NCBI GenBank assembly: GCA_051961995.1
Contig: JBQCCR010000014.1
Coordinates: 1 to 64,000 of the forward strand
Length of the DNA: 64,000 bases
Origin: 66-474 sp051961995
GTDB taxonomy: Bacteria > Pseudomonadota > Gammaproteobacteria > Xanthomonadales > Rhodanobacteraceae
Direction: 5' to 3'
The notes beneath the pieces are model-generated. The model was given only the letters and a program-made list of their open reading frames with translations. It did not search any database and had not been told where the DNA came from. A program made the translations under genes and the position numbers. Every line of letters begins with the position of its first letter. Position 1 is the first letter of the stretch. Of the stretch, positions 1 through 7,926 are shown in pieces.

Positions 1-942
1 GTCGCCGTGCCATGTCACGGTTCCCTTGTCGGAGCTCGTGGTACTCACGACGTTTGGGTCGCTGTCGGCGAGCTGCCGGTGCCCCCATTCGCGAACACTG
101 TCCGGAGCTCCTGCTTGTTCTGACACCCCCGACGTGCCGCCGTTGTTCATGTTCATCCCGCCAGCGCTGGCCATGCCCGGTGCACTACCCGTTCGCGTTC
201 CGCTGATCGAGCCGTTCCCGTCGGCCGAATAACTCATCCCCTGTTTGATGCCGCTCCCTTTCTGATGGCCGTAGCCGCCGCCGAGATTATTCAAATCGGG
301 GCCACCGCCGATCGTCTGCTTTTTCCCATTCGGCCCCATGAAAGTTTGCGAGCCGCCCATGCTCACCTTCTTCCCGTTCGGCCCGGTAAACGAAGTCTGC
401 TGGCCCGCGGTGTTCACGCTGGGACCGCTCGACTTGCCGGTCGCCGAGTTGCGGAAACTGGTGTTCGAGTTTTGCGACGGACCGTAATTCAGTGCGGCGC
501 GTCCACCTGCGCGTACCGGAGCGATCGAAGCCTTGCCGCCCGCGGCTGCGTTCCGGTGCGTCTGCATCGGTGATGCGGCGTAGCCGTAGCTTTCATGCGC
601 GCCGTAGCCGCCGGTCGGATGACCGGAGCCGCTGCCGTCACCGCCGCGGGCTGGAACAGGCGTGGCGCACGGATGCCCCGGCGGGCACGCTTCGCCGCGC
701 CGCATGCTCGGGTTGCCGGGTGCATAGCCCGCGCCCGAAACGGGCGGTTGCCGTCCGCCGCGTTCCACACCGCCGGCACGAATCGGGTGGATGCTGTTGG
801 CGTAATGTCCGCTGCTGGCCGCCGTGCCGGGATAGCTGTATTGCGCCTGCGCGGGCGCGTTCAAACCAAACGCCAGTGCAATCGCGATGCTCAATGCGGC
901 AGACGCCGACCTGGCTCGCCTGATTTCGAATTGCGCGTTCAT
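1..942 (-). CDS. Secreted Gly/Ser-rich low-complexity protein, cut by the window edge
   Basis: An open frame runs from ATG at 942 to base 1 without a stop (314 codons seen), so the carboxyl end is missing. A strong ribosome site (AAGGAG, 7 nt before ATG) supports the start. A signal peptide of about 33 residues ends in AQA, and the mature chain begins QYSYPGTAASS, nearly identical to the mature start of the next protein upstream (QYTYPGTASSS). The chain is rich in Gly, Ser, Asn and Tyr and holds a doubled motif TSFTGPNGKKVSMGG / TFMGPNGKKQTIGG. It follows the CsgG-like gene and the small secreted gene with 36 bp spacing, so co-transcription is likely. Function is unknown; export as a matrix or surface polymer through the CsgG-like protein is an inference. 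Confidence 0.75.
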   Translation of the reverse strand, partial: MNAQFEIRRARSASAALSIAIALAFGLNAPAQAQYSYPGTAASSGHYANSIHPIRAGGVERGGRQPPVSGAGYAPGNPSMRRGEACPPGHPCATPVPARGGDGSGSGHPTGGYGAHESYGYAASPMQTHRNAAAGGKASIAPVRAGGRAALNYGPSQNSNTSFRNSATGKSSGPSVNTAGQQTSFTGPNGKKVSMGGSQTFMGPNGKKQTIGGGPDLNNLGGGYGHQKGSGIKQGMSYSADGNGSISGTRTGSAPGMASAGGMNMNNGGTSGVSEQAGAPDSVREWGHRQLADSDPNVVSTTSSDKGTVTWHGD

Positions 943-978
943 CGTGATCTCCTTGATCCAACGGATGGGGTGCGCGCA

Positions 979-1347
979 TCAACCTTCGGGCGGATGCGCG
1001 CTGCTGCCGCCGGGCGGCGGCTGGTGTCCACGACGGCCGTGATGGCCCGAAGCATCTCCGCTGCCCTGCTGTTGCGAGTGGGTTTCGTGCCGCTTGGCGT
1101 CGGTAGAGCCGGACGGCGGCGAATAGCCGTAAGCCGGTGCTCCGTAACCGCCGCCCGAATGCTGCGAATGACTTTCATGGCGCCTGGCATCGGTGGAGGG
1201 CGAGCCCGAGCCGCTGCCCGACTGGCTGCTGCTGGCGGTGCCGGGATAGGTGTACTGGGCCTGCGCGGTCGCGCTGAATGCCAGCGCGATCATCGCGGCC
1301 AGCGCGCCGGGTATGAGTGCGCGCGCAATCGAGTTGCGAAGCTTCAT
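979..1347 (-). CDS. Small secreted low-complexity protein (122 aa) with internal repeat
   Basis: The start at 1347 follows a good ribosome site (AAGGAAA). A signal peptide of about 30 residues ends in AQA and the mature protein starts QYTYPGTASSS, the motif shared with its downstream neighbour. The body is Ser, Gly, His and Gln rich with two copies of a unit (STDARRHESHSQ and STDAKRHETHSQ about 33 residues apart) and a Gly/Pro/His tail. It has no cysteine after the signal and no recognised domain. It lies 60 bp after the CsgG-like gene and 36 bp before the other secreted protein. Family unknown; a substrate of the CsgG-like pore is an inference from context and the shared amino terminus. Confidence 0.7.
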   Translation of the reverse strand: MKLRNSIARALIPGALAAMIALAFSATAQAQYTYPGTASSSQSGSGSGSPSTDARRHESHSQHSGGGYGAPAYGYSPPSGSTDAKRHETHSQQQGSGDASGHHGRRGHQPPPGGSSAHPPEG

Positions 1348-1407
1348 TTCGATTTCCTTTCTTGAAAGGCGCGCCGATGCACAGCGCACCGGGGGATGGG
1401 CCCGCGA

Positions 1408-2136
1408 TCAGCCGCCGTCCAGGTTCAATGCATTCGCATCGCTGCTGCGCCGGCGCTGCTCCTTGGCATCGAAACTCGACATGCAGCCATCGCGCTTGAC
1501 CATTGCGCAATCCAGGTAATTGGAGGCTTCCACCAGCGCCGCGCGTACCGCCTTGCTGGCCGGTGTGTTGCGTGCGTGATGGAAATCCCCGCCAAGGCCG
1601 TACCAGGTCGAGCCCCCGACATCCACGTTGCTGTCGGTGCTGCGGCCCTCGACCGTGCGCGAGAACACCACTTCCGAGGTCTCCGCATCCACCACGCGCA
1701 GGTCTATCGCGACATAGGCCTCGCTCTTGCCGCCGCCGACGTGGAAACCGGCGAAGCTGACGCCGCCGCCGGTATCGGAAGTGTTCTCCGTATAGGACGT
1801 CACCGTGCCGGTGACCAGGTACTTCGCGCCGGTGATGTTGCCGGTCTTCGGGCCGGTGCCGCGGCGCACGCGCCCGGAGGTGGCGAAATCCTGCTCGGCC
1901 AGTACCGCGTTGACCTTCTGTCGCTCGACGACGTTGAAATCGCCGGTGGAAGTCAGTTCGTTGCTGAGCACGCTGGCGAGCTGATGGCCCACATCGCCAT
2001 GGAACCAGCTTGCGCCACTGCCGTCGTTGGTGAAATCGATCACGGCTACGGTCGGCCGCGAACTTTGGGCGAATGCGCCGGCGCTGAAGGCCAGTGCCAG
2101 GGCGGTGGCCAGATGGATCAAAGCTGCGCGTTTCAT
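1408..2136 (-). CDS. CsgG/HfaB-family outer-membrane secretion protein
   Basis: A 243-residue protein with a signal peptide (about residues 1-23, ending AFAQ). The CsgG fold is indicated by a first strand TVAVIDF, the segment FNVVERQKVNAVLAEQ (compare the LERQ segment of CsgG), GAKYLVTGTVTSYTEN, a Gly-rich loop and VAIDLRVVDAETSEV. CsgG forms an oligomeric channel that exports curli subunits. Unlike E. coli CsgG there is no lipobox cysteine, so this copy is not an obvious lipoprotein. The start at 2136 has a perfect GGAGG five bases upstream. It heads a three-gene minus-strand cluster with two secreted low-complexity proteins; no csgA, csgB, csgE or csgF is seen here. Confidence 0.82.
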   Translation of the reverse strand: MKRAALIHLATALALAFSAGAFAQSSRPTVAVIDFTNDGSGASWFHGDVGHQLASVLSNELTSTGDFNVVERQKVNAVLAEQDFATSGRVRRGTGPKTGNITGAKYLVTGTVTSYTENTSDTGGGVSFAGFHVGGGKSEAYVAIDLRVVDAETSEVVFSRTVEGRSTDSNVDVGGSTWYGLGGDFHHARNTPASKAVRAALVEASNYLDCAMVKRDGCMSSFDAKEQRRRSSDANALNLDGG

Positions 2137-2320
2137 GTTGCCTCCTCTCTTCATGGTGATGCGGCGCTGGATGCCTCGCCGCATGTTGAAACGCGGGCCT
2201 GCCCGTTTTCTATGTCAGAAGCTGCCCAATTGCGGCTCAGCCGCAGGCCGGGTTCACCGGTGCAGGTGCTTGATTTGCAGCCGACAATGCCCCACTGTGG
2301 AAGTTTTTCGGGGAGCTCCC

Positions 2321-2674
2321 ATGCCCATCTACGCGTTCCGTTGCGAAGCCTGCGGGCACAGCTTCGATCGCCTGCAGAAGTTGTCGGATCCCGACCCCGC
2401 CGAATGTCCGGGGTGCGGCAAGACGGCGGTAAAGCGGCAGGTGACCGCGCCGGCGTTCCGGCTGGCCGGCAGCGGCTGGTACGAAACCGATTTCAAGTCC
2501 GACAAGGACAAGAAGCGCAATCTGGCCGGCTCGGATGAGCCGCCGAAGAAGAAGGAAGAAGCCGCCGGCGGCAAGTCTGATGCGGCTGCATCGAAGCCGG
2601 CGGAAAACAGCACGTCCAAGTCGCCAGCCACGCCGGCTGCGTCTTCGACAGCGAGCGGGACCGGCGGCGGCTGA
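2321..2674 (+). CDS. FmdB-type zinc ribbon protein
   Basis: A 117-residue protein starting MPIYAFRCEACG. Two CxxC pairs (C8/C11 and C29/C32) form the zinc ribbon typical of the FmdB regulatory family, followed by KRQVTAPAFRLAGSGWYETD, the family's conserved end. The last 50 residues are a Lys/Ala/Ser/Pro-rich disordered tail, often seen in proteobacterial members. The start at 2321 is preceded by GGGAG. In many proteobacteria this gene lies just upstream of aspS, as here, with only a DUF3011 gene between. The molecular role of the family is not established; nucleic-acid or protein binding is usually suggested. Confidence 0.85.
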   Translation: MPIYAFRCEACGHSFDRLQKLSDPDPAECPGCGKTAVKRQVTAPAFRLAGSGWYETDFKSDKDKKRNLAGSDEPPKKKEEAAGGKSDAAASKPAENSTSKSPATPAASSTASGTGGG

Positions 2675-2765
2675 ACCTTGCCGCAGTGCAGCGTACGCGC
2701 GCCAGCTTCCGTTCAGAGCGAAGCGTAAAAACTGGATGCGGTCAATCGCGAAAGGAAGTCGTGCC

Positions 2766-3293
2766 ATGCGTATTACCTTCTATCTGGCCGCGGCGACCGC
2801 GCTGCTTGCCGCGACTGCGCTGCAGCCGGCGCACAGTCAGCCCGCGCGGCATTACCGCGGAGAAACGGTGGTCTGCGAAAGCCAGGACGGGCACTACAAT
2901 CGCTGCCGGTTGCCTTGGGAAGGCGGCGCGCAGATCGTCGAGCAACTTTCATCCAGCGCCTGTGTGCGCGGACAGACCTGGGGCACGCGCGGCCGTAGCG
3001 TGTGGGTGGATCAGGGCTGCCGCGCGCGTTTCGCCGCCGTGGCCTACGGACCGGGTCCGGGCGGATGGGCGCCCCCGCCGGGATGGGATCGCCGCTTCGA
3101 GGTCTCCTGCGGCAGCCAGGATTACCACTACAACTTCTGCCAGGTGGACGTTGGCCGCAGGGGCCGGGTGTACCTCAGACGCCAGATTTCGGGTTCGGCC
3201 TGCGTGGAAGGCAGCACTTGGGGTTGGAATCGCGCCGGCGTGTGGGTGGACCGCGGTTGCGAGGGGCGCTTCGGGGTGGATCGCCGCTGGTGA
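2766..3293 (+). CDS. Secreted DUF3011-domain protein, two tandem copies
   Basis: A 175-residue protein with a signal peptide (about 1-24, ending AHSQ) and two tandem DUF3011 repeats. Each has the pattern V-C-x-S-Q-D-x-H-Y-N-x-C, then S-x-S-A-C, TWG and V-W-V-D-x-GC (about residues 36-90 and 115-168). The paired cysteines suggest disulphides in the periplasm. The start is supported by AAGGAA eleven bases upstream. No function is known for DUF3011. A strong intrinsic terminator follows, so it is transcribed apart from aspS. Confidence 0.8.
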   Translation: MRITFYLAAATALLAATALQPAHSQPARHYRGETVVCESQDGHYNRCRLPWEGGAQIVEQLSSSACVRGQTWGTRGRSVWVDQGCRARFAAVAYGPGPGGWAPPPGWDRRFEVSCGSQDYHYNFCQVDVGRRGRVYLRRQISGSACVEGSTWGWNRAGVWVDRGCEGRFGVDRRW

Positions 3294-3309
3294 TTCACTT
3301 GAGTGCGAA

Positions 3310-3342
3310 CGAAACACCCGCCTCCCGGCGGGTGTTTCGTTT
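3310..3342 (+). terminator. Intrinsic terminator after the DUF3011 gene
   Basis: A perfect 13-bp stem (CGAAACACCCGCC at 3310-3322 pairing with 3327-3339) with a four-base loop TCCC, followed by a short T run (TTTG). It lies 17 bp after the stop at 3293. This is the clearest intrinsic terminator in the window. Confidence 0.85.
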
Positions 3343-3369
3343 GCAGCGCAGCATCACACCGCTTAGCAT
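3341..3369 (+). promoter_or_regulatory. Candidate sigma-70 promoter for aspS
   Basis: TTGCAG at 3341-3346 and TAGCAT at 3364-3369 are separated by exactly 17 bp, directly after the terminator and about 50 bp before the aspS start. The match to consensus is weak (3 of 6 and 4 of 6), so this is a positional guess. Confidence 0.3.
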
Positions 3370-3417
3370 TTCCGGTTTGCCTCAGCCTTGCGGCGATCAC
3401 CCGGAGTCGAGCGCACC

Positions 3418-5187
3418 ATGCGTACCCATTATTGCGGCCAGATCGGCGAGCGCACGCTCGGCGAACGCGTCAGCCTGTGCGGCTGGGCCGACGCGCGCCG
3501 CGACCACGGTGGCGTGGTGTTCATCGACCTGCGCGACCACGAGGGCATCGTGCAGGTGGTTGCCGACCCGGACCGCGCGGACGTGTTCGCGATCGCGTCC
3601 AGGATCGGATACGAGGATTGCTTGCGCGTGACCGGCACGGTGCGTGAGCGCGTCACGCCCAACGACAAGATCGCCACCGGTCGCTATGAGGTCATCGCGG
3701 AAAAGATCGAGCTGCTGAATCCCGCGAAAAACCTGCCGTTCGCGCTGCACGAGAATCCGAACGAAGACCTGCGGATGACGTATCGCTACCTCGACCTGCG
3801 CCGTCCGGAAATGCAGAAGATGATGCGCACGCGCATCAAGCTGGTGCAGGCGCTGCGGCGCTGGCTGGATGCGCGCGGGTTCCAGGACATCGAGACGCCG
3901 ATCCTCACCAAGGCCACGCCGGAGGGCGCGCGCGATTACCTCGTGCCGTCGCGCGTGCATGCGGGCCAGTTCTATGCGCTGCCGCAGTCACCGCAGTTGT
4001 TCAAGCAGATCCTGATGATGGCCGGCTTCGACCGTTACTATCAAATCGCGCGTTGCTTCCGCGACGAGGATCTTCGCGCCGATCGCCAGCCGGAATTCAC
4101 CCAGTTGGACATGGAGTTCGCATTCGTCGGCGAACGCGATGTGCAGGATTGCGTGGAGGCGCTGATCCGCCACGTGTTCGAGGAAGTGATCGGCGTGGAA
4201 CTGGCCGATCCGTTCCCGCGCATGACGTACGAGGAAGCGATGCGGCGTTACGGTTCCGACAAGCCCGACCTGCGCATCGCGATGGAGCTGGTGGACATCG
4301 CCGACGCGGTGAAGCACATCGAGTTCAAGGTGTTCGCCGAACCCGCAAACGATCCGAATGGCCGCGTGGCTGCGCTGCGGGTGCCGGCCGGCGCGGATTT
4401 GTCGCGCAAGCAACTCGACGAGCTGGCGGCCTACGCGGCGAAATTCGGCGCGAAAGGGCTTGCGTGGATGAAGGTAGACGATCCCGCGAAAGGCCGCGAG
4501 GGTGTCAATTCGCCGATTGCGAAATTCCTGGACGATGCGGCGTTGTCAAAAATCCTCGAGCTCACCAATGCGGAAAGCGGCGACCTGCTGCTGTTCGGCG
4601 CGGGCAAGTGGAAAACCGTGAGTGACTTCATGGGCGCGCTGCGGCTGAAGGTCGCGCGCGACCGCGGCCTGGTCGGGAACGGCTGGAAACCGCTGTGGGT
4701 CACCGATTTCCCGATGTTCGAGTGGGATGAAACCGAACAGCGTTTCGTGGCCTTGCATCATCCGTTCACCGCGCCGGCGGTGGACGACGTCGAGGACTTG
4801 CGCGCGCGCGCGGCCACTGCGGTGTCGCGCGGCTACGACATGGTCTTGAACGGGTCCGAGATCGGCGGCGGTTCGATCCGCATCCATCGCCCGGAGATGC
4901 AGAGTGCGGTGTTCGAACTGCTCGGCATCGGCGCGGAAGAAGCCCAGGCCAAATTCGGATTCCTGCTGAAGGCGCTGACGCTCGGCGCACCGCCGCACGG
5001 CGGCATCGCCTTCGGCATTGACCGCATCGCCGCGCAGATGGCGGGCACCGAATCCATCCGCGACGTGATCGCGTTCCCCAAGACCACCAGCGCGCAGGAC
5101 CTGATGACGGATGCGCCGTCCAGCGTGCCGGAGGCGCAATTGAAGGAACTGCACGTGCGGGTGCGGACAGACGCTGCAACCAGGTGA
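3418..5187 (+). CDS. aspS: Aspartyl-tRNA synthetase
   Basis: A 589-residue class II synthetase that charges tRNA-Asp (or tRNA-Asp/Asn in non-discriminating species). The order is an amino-terminal OB-fold anticodon domain (about 1-110), then the catalytic core with motif 2 (CFRDEDLRADRQPEFTQLD), a bacterial GAD insertion (about 290-400) and motif 3 (GGIAFGIDRIAAQM). The length is normal for bacteria. The start MRTHYCGQIG at 3418 follows GGAG and matches the family's usual amino terminus; a further in-frame ATG at 3388 is less likely. The stop overlaps the next gene by four bases. Confidence 0.97.
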   Translation: MRTHYCGQIGERTLGERVSLCGWADARRDHGGVVFIDLRDHEGIVQVVADPDRADVFAIASRIGYEDCLRVTGTVRERVTPNDKIATGRYEVIAEKIELLNPAKNLPFALHENPNEDLRMTYRYLDLRRPEMQKMMRTRIKLVQALRRWLDARGFQDIETPILTKATPEGARDYLVPSRVHAGQFYALPQSPQLFKQILMMAGFDRYYQIARCFRDEDLRADRQPEFTQLDMEFAFVGERDVQDCVEALIRHVFEEVIGVELADPFPRMTYEEAMRRYGSDKPDLRIAMELVDIADAVKHIEFKVFAEPANDPNGRVAALRVPAGADLSRKQLDELAAYAAKFGAKGLAWMKVDDPAKGREGVNSPIAKFLDDAALSKILELTNAESGDLLLFGAGKWKTVSDFMGALRLKVARDRGLVGNGWKPLWVTDFPMFEWDETEQRFVALHHPFTAPAVDDVEDLRARAATAVSRGYDMVLNGSEIGGGSIRIHRPEMQSAVFELLGIGAEEAQAKFGFLLKALTLGAPPHGGIAFGIDRIAAQMAGTESIRDVIAFPKTTSAQDLMTDAPSSVPEAQLKELHVRVRTDAATR

Positions 5188-5819
5188 CCGAGCACATCAT
5201 CCTCCTGCACGGCCTGTGGATGCGCGGGTTCTCGATGCTGGCGTTGCGCCAGCGCCTACTGCGCGCCGGCTTCGCGGTGCACGGCTTCGAATACGCCAGC
5301 GTGGTCGCGCAGCCGCAGCGCTCGCTGACGCGCTTGCGCTCGGCCATGCGCGCGCTGATGAAGGAGCGCCCGGCGCCACGGCGCGTGCATCTGGTCGGGC
5401 ATAGTCTGGGCGGAATCGTCGCGCTGCAATGCGTGAATGGCGTGGAGGACTTGCCGCCGGGTCGGATCGTCTGCCTCGGCACGCCGCTCACCGGCAGTGC
5501 CGCGGCGCGGGGGCTGCTGGACTGGCCCATGGGCGCGCAAATGCTCGGCTTCAGCATGCAGGCTCTGCTCGATGGAGTGGCCGAATGGAAGGGCTCACGC
5601 GAGGTCGGCGTGATCGCAGGTTGCCTGCCGCACGGGCTGGGAGCGCACCTCACCCATTTCGACGGTGCGCACGACGGGACCGTCGCCGTCGCGGAAACAC
5701 GGCTGCCCGGCATCGCCGATCATTGCGTGGTGCAGGCCACGCATACCGGCCTGCTGCTGTCGGCGACGGCGGCGCGGCAGACCGTCGCGTTCCTGCGAAA
5801 CGGGCATTTTGAAAAGTAG
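5184..5819 (+). CDS. Alpha/beta hydrolase, PGAP1-like / lipase class
   Basis: A 211-residue hydrolase starting with GTG inside the aspS stop (GTGA overlap), so translation is probably coupled. The first strand IILLHGLW and the nucleophile elbow GHSLGG (Ser74) mark an alpha/beta hydrolase; Asp in FDGAHDGTV and His in QATHTG are the likely acid and base. There is no signal peptide, so it is cytosolic. Related proteins are annotated as permeases, lipases or acetyltransferases; the substrate is unknown. The stop TAG begins a TAGGAGC repeat element. Confidence 0.75.
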   Translation: MTEHIILLHGLWMRGFSMLALRQRLLRAGFAVHGFEYASVVAQPQRSLTRLRSAMRALMKERPAPRRVHLVGHSLGGIVALQCVNGVEDLPPGRIVCLGTPLTGSAAARGLLDWPMGAQMLGFSMQALLDGVAEWKGSREVGVIAGCLPHGLGAHLTHFDGAHDGTVAVAETRLPGIADHCVVQATHTGLLLSATAARQTVAFLRNGHFEK

Positions 5820-6057
5820 GAGCCTGCGTGCTCGGCCGGGGCCCGGCCGCGGAGCGCTTGGCCCGGCTCTGCACAAGCGCGGATACGCGCGACCGGCTAA
5901 AATCCGCCGCTTGGCTTTCCGGATCCCGGTGTCGTTGCGGCGGCGCTTTCGCCCCCTTGGGTAAAGTGGGCAGGCCATCCCGCAGGGATTGCCGGGGGTT
6001 GCGGGTGCATGACAGAGTTTGCGGCGCCAGACTGCACCACCATTGCCGAGGAATTGT
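5820..6057. other. Intergenic stretch before yebC with GC-rich palindromes
   Basis: 238 bp without a gene. It opens with a TAGGAGC-type repeat (5817 onward) and an almost perfect palindrome around 5833-5849 (CGGCCGGGGCCCGGCCG). TAAAAT at 5898-5903 could be a -10 box, but no good -35 lies 17 bp upstream. The rest shows no structure I can name. Confidence 0.5.
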
Positions 6058-6777
6058 ATGGGTAGAGGTCCTTCCATCGAAGGCCGCAAGAACGCGGAAG
6101 ACGCGCGTCGAGGCCGCATGTTCACCAAGTTGTCGCGCGAGATCAGCGTGGCCGCACGCGCAGGCGGCGGCGATCCGTCGGGCAACCCGCGCCTGCGCAC
6201 TGCCATAGACAAGGCGCTCGACGCCAACATGACCAAGGACACCATCGAGCGCGCGATCAAGAAGGCGACCGGCGAGCTCGAGGGCGTCACTTACGAGGAA
6301 GTGCGCTACGAAGGCTACGCGCCGGGCGGCGTGGCGGTGATCGTGGATTGCGTCACCGACAATCGCCAGCGCAGCGTCGCCGACGTGCGCCATGCCTTCG
6401 GCAAATTCGGCGGCAACATGGGTACCGAAGGTTCGGTCTCGTATCTGTTCAAGAAGCGCGGCGTGATTTCGTTCGCCAGCGGTGCTGATGAAGGCAGGAT
6501 CACCGATGCCGCCATCGAGGCGGGCGCGGAAGACGTGATCGCGAATGCGGATGGTTCGCTGGACGTGCTGACTGATCCGGACACTTTCGAGAGCGTGCGC
6601 GACGCGATGCAATCCACCGGCTTGCAAGTGGATGGTGCGGACGTCACCCTGCGCGCCGACAACATGGTCGCGGTAACCGGCGAGCACGCCGAGCAGGTGA
6701 CTCATTTGCTCGAATGGCTGGAAGAACTCGACGACGTGCAGGATGTGTATTCGAACGCGGCGTTGCCGCGCGCGTGA
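6058..6777 (+). CDS. yebC: YebC/PmpR-family protein
   Basis: A 239-residue member of the YebC/PmpR family, described as DNA-binding regulators and more recently, for some members, as translation factors that relieve ribosome stalling at proline runs. It begins MGRGPSIEGRKN rather than the common MAGHSKW; I recall this form from xanthomonads. Conserved blocks include FTKLSREISVAARAGGGDP, PRLRTAIDKAL, YEGYAPGGVA and GGNMGTEGSVSY. GAGGAAT before ATG 6058 supports the start. It lies directly upstream of ruvC, the classic yebC-ruvCAB linkage. Confidence 0.93.
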   Translation: MGRGPSIEGRKNAEDARRGRMFTKLSREISVAARAGGGDPSGNPRLRTAIDKALDANMTKDTIERAIKKATGELEGVTYEEVRYEGYAPGGVAVIVDCVTDNRQRSVADVRHAFGKFGGNMGTEGSVSYLFKKRGVISFASGADEGRITDAAIEAGAEDVIANADGSLDVLTDPDTFESVRDAMQSTGLQVDGADVTLRADNMVAVTGEHAEQVTHLLEWLEELDDVQDVYSNAALPRA

Positions 6778-6806
6778 ACAACGGGCCTGCACGGCAGCCG
6801 GCGTCC

Positions 6807-7334
6807 ATGCAAAGCCTCCGCATTCTCGGGATCGATCCGGGCAGCCTGCACACCGGTGTGGGCGTGATCGAAGCGGATGCCGACGGCAAATTGCGCTGTG
6901 TGCTGCACACCACGCTGCATATTGGCGGCGAGGATGATTTTCCGCAGCGCCTTGCGCGCATCTACGAAGGGTTGTCGGCCATCATTGATCAATATCGCCC
7001 GCAGGAAGCCGCAATCGAGCGCGTGTTCATGGCCAGGAACGCGGATTCCGCGCTGAAGCTCGGCCAGGCGCGTGGTGCGGCGATTTGCGCGGCGGTGGGC
7101 CGCGCGCTGCCCGTGCACGAATACGCACCGACCGCGATCAAGCAGGCAGTGGTCGGCGGCGGTCGCGCGGAAAAAGCGCAGGTGCAGCACATGGTCGGCG
7201 TGCTGCTCGGCGTGCGCGATGCGCTGCAGGCCGACGCCGCCGATGCGCTGGCCGTGGCGATCACGCACGCGCACACGCGCGCGAGCACGCAGCGCATCGG
7301 CATCCCCGCACTCGCATGGAGGCGGCGGCGATGA
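6807..7334 (+). CDS. ruvC: Holliday junction resolvase RuvC
   Basis: A 175-residue endonuclease that cuts four-way DNA junctions together with RuvAB. The RNase H-like fold shows the first acidic residue in ILGIDPG, the second in AAIERVF and the last two in DAADALAVA. The ATG at 6807 gives the usual MQSLRILGIDPG start, but has no clear ribosome site. A GTG at 6774 overlapping the yebC stop (GTGA) would add 11 residues and would fit the overlap style of this genome. The stop overlaps ruvA as ATGA. Confidence 0.95.
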   Translation: MQSLRILGIDPGSLHTGVGVIEADADGKLRCVLHTTLHIGGEDDFPQRLARIYEGLSAIIDQYRPQEAAIERVFMARNADSALKLGQARGAAICAAVGRALPVHEYAPTAIKQAVVGGGRAEKAQVQHMVGVLLGVRDALQADAADALAVAITHAHTRASTQRIGIPALAWRRRR

Positions 7335-7921
7335 TCGGCCGCCTGCGCGGCACGCTGATCGCCAAACGTCCGCCGTGGATCGTGCTGGACGTGCAGGGCG
7401 TCGGCTACGAGCTGGAAGTGCCGATGTCCACGCTCTACGACTTGCCGGATGCCGGCCGCGAGGTCACGCTGCTGACGCATTACGCGATCAAGGAAGACAC
7501 CGCCGCGCTGTATGGTTTCCTGCGCGAGGAGGAACGTGCGCTGTTCCGCAACCTGCAGAAGGTGAGCGGCATTGGTGCGCGCATTGCGCTCGCGGTGTTG
7601 TCCGGCGTGAGCACGGATGAATTCGCGCGGTTGGTGCACGATGCCGATATCACCGCGCTGACGCGCATTCCCGGCATCGGCAAGAAGACGGCCGAGCGCA
7701 TCGTGGTGGAATTGCGCGATCGTGTGGATGCGGGCGCGCTCGCCGCGCAACCGCGCGCGGGCCACGCACCGGGCACGCCGCAGGATGAGGCGATCGCCGC
7801 GCTGCAACAGCTTGGCTACAAGCCGGTCGAGGCCGCGCGGCTGGCGAAAGAAGCCGCGGCCGAAGGCGACGATGCCGAAGCGATCATTCGCAAGGCGCTG
7901 CGCGCCGCGTTGGGGCGCTGA
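7331..7921 (+). CDS. ruvA: Holliday junction branch-migration protein RuvA
   Basis: A 196-residue junction-binding subunit that loads the RuvB motor. Domain I is MIGRLRGTL to about residue 64, domain II holds two helix-hairpin-helix motifs (VSGIGARIALAVLSG and IPGIGKKTAERIVVEL), and domain III at the end (DEAIAALQQLGYKPVEA) contacts RuvB. It starts inside the ruvC stop (ATGA). The partner ruvB lies 4 kb downstream, separated by two potassium-transporter genes. Confidence 0.96.
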   Translation: MIGRLRGTLIAKRPPWIVLDVQGVGYELEVPMSTLYDLPDAGREVTLLTHYAIKEDTAALYGFLREEERALFRNLQKVSGIGARIALAVLSGVSTDEFARLVHDADITALTRIPGIGKKTAERIVVELRDRVDAGALAAQPRAGHAPGTPQDEAIAALQQLGYKPVEAARLAKEAAAEGDDAEAIIRKALRAALGR

Positions 7922-7926
7922 GCGCG

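Noticed and set aside
595..1365. Plus-strand frame of 256 codons over the secreted-protein genes
   Set aside because: The minus strand has strong ribosome sites and signal peptides in the same place; the plus frame is Ala/Arg-rich.
1396..2538. Plus-strand frame across the CsgG-like gene and into fmdB
   Set aside because: It covers the minus-strand CsgG gene and runs out of frame into a zinc ribbon gene; no ribosome site or domain.
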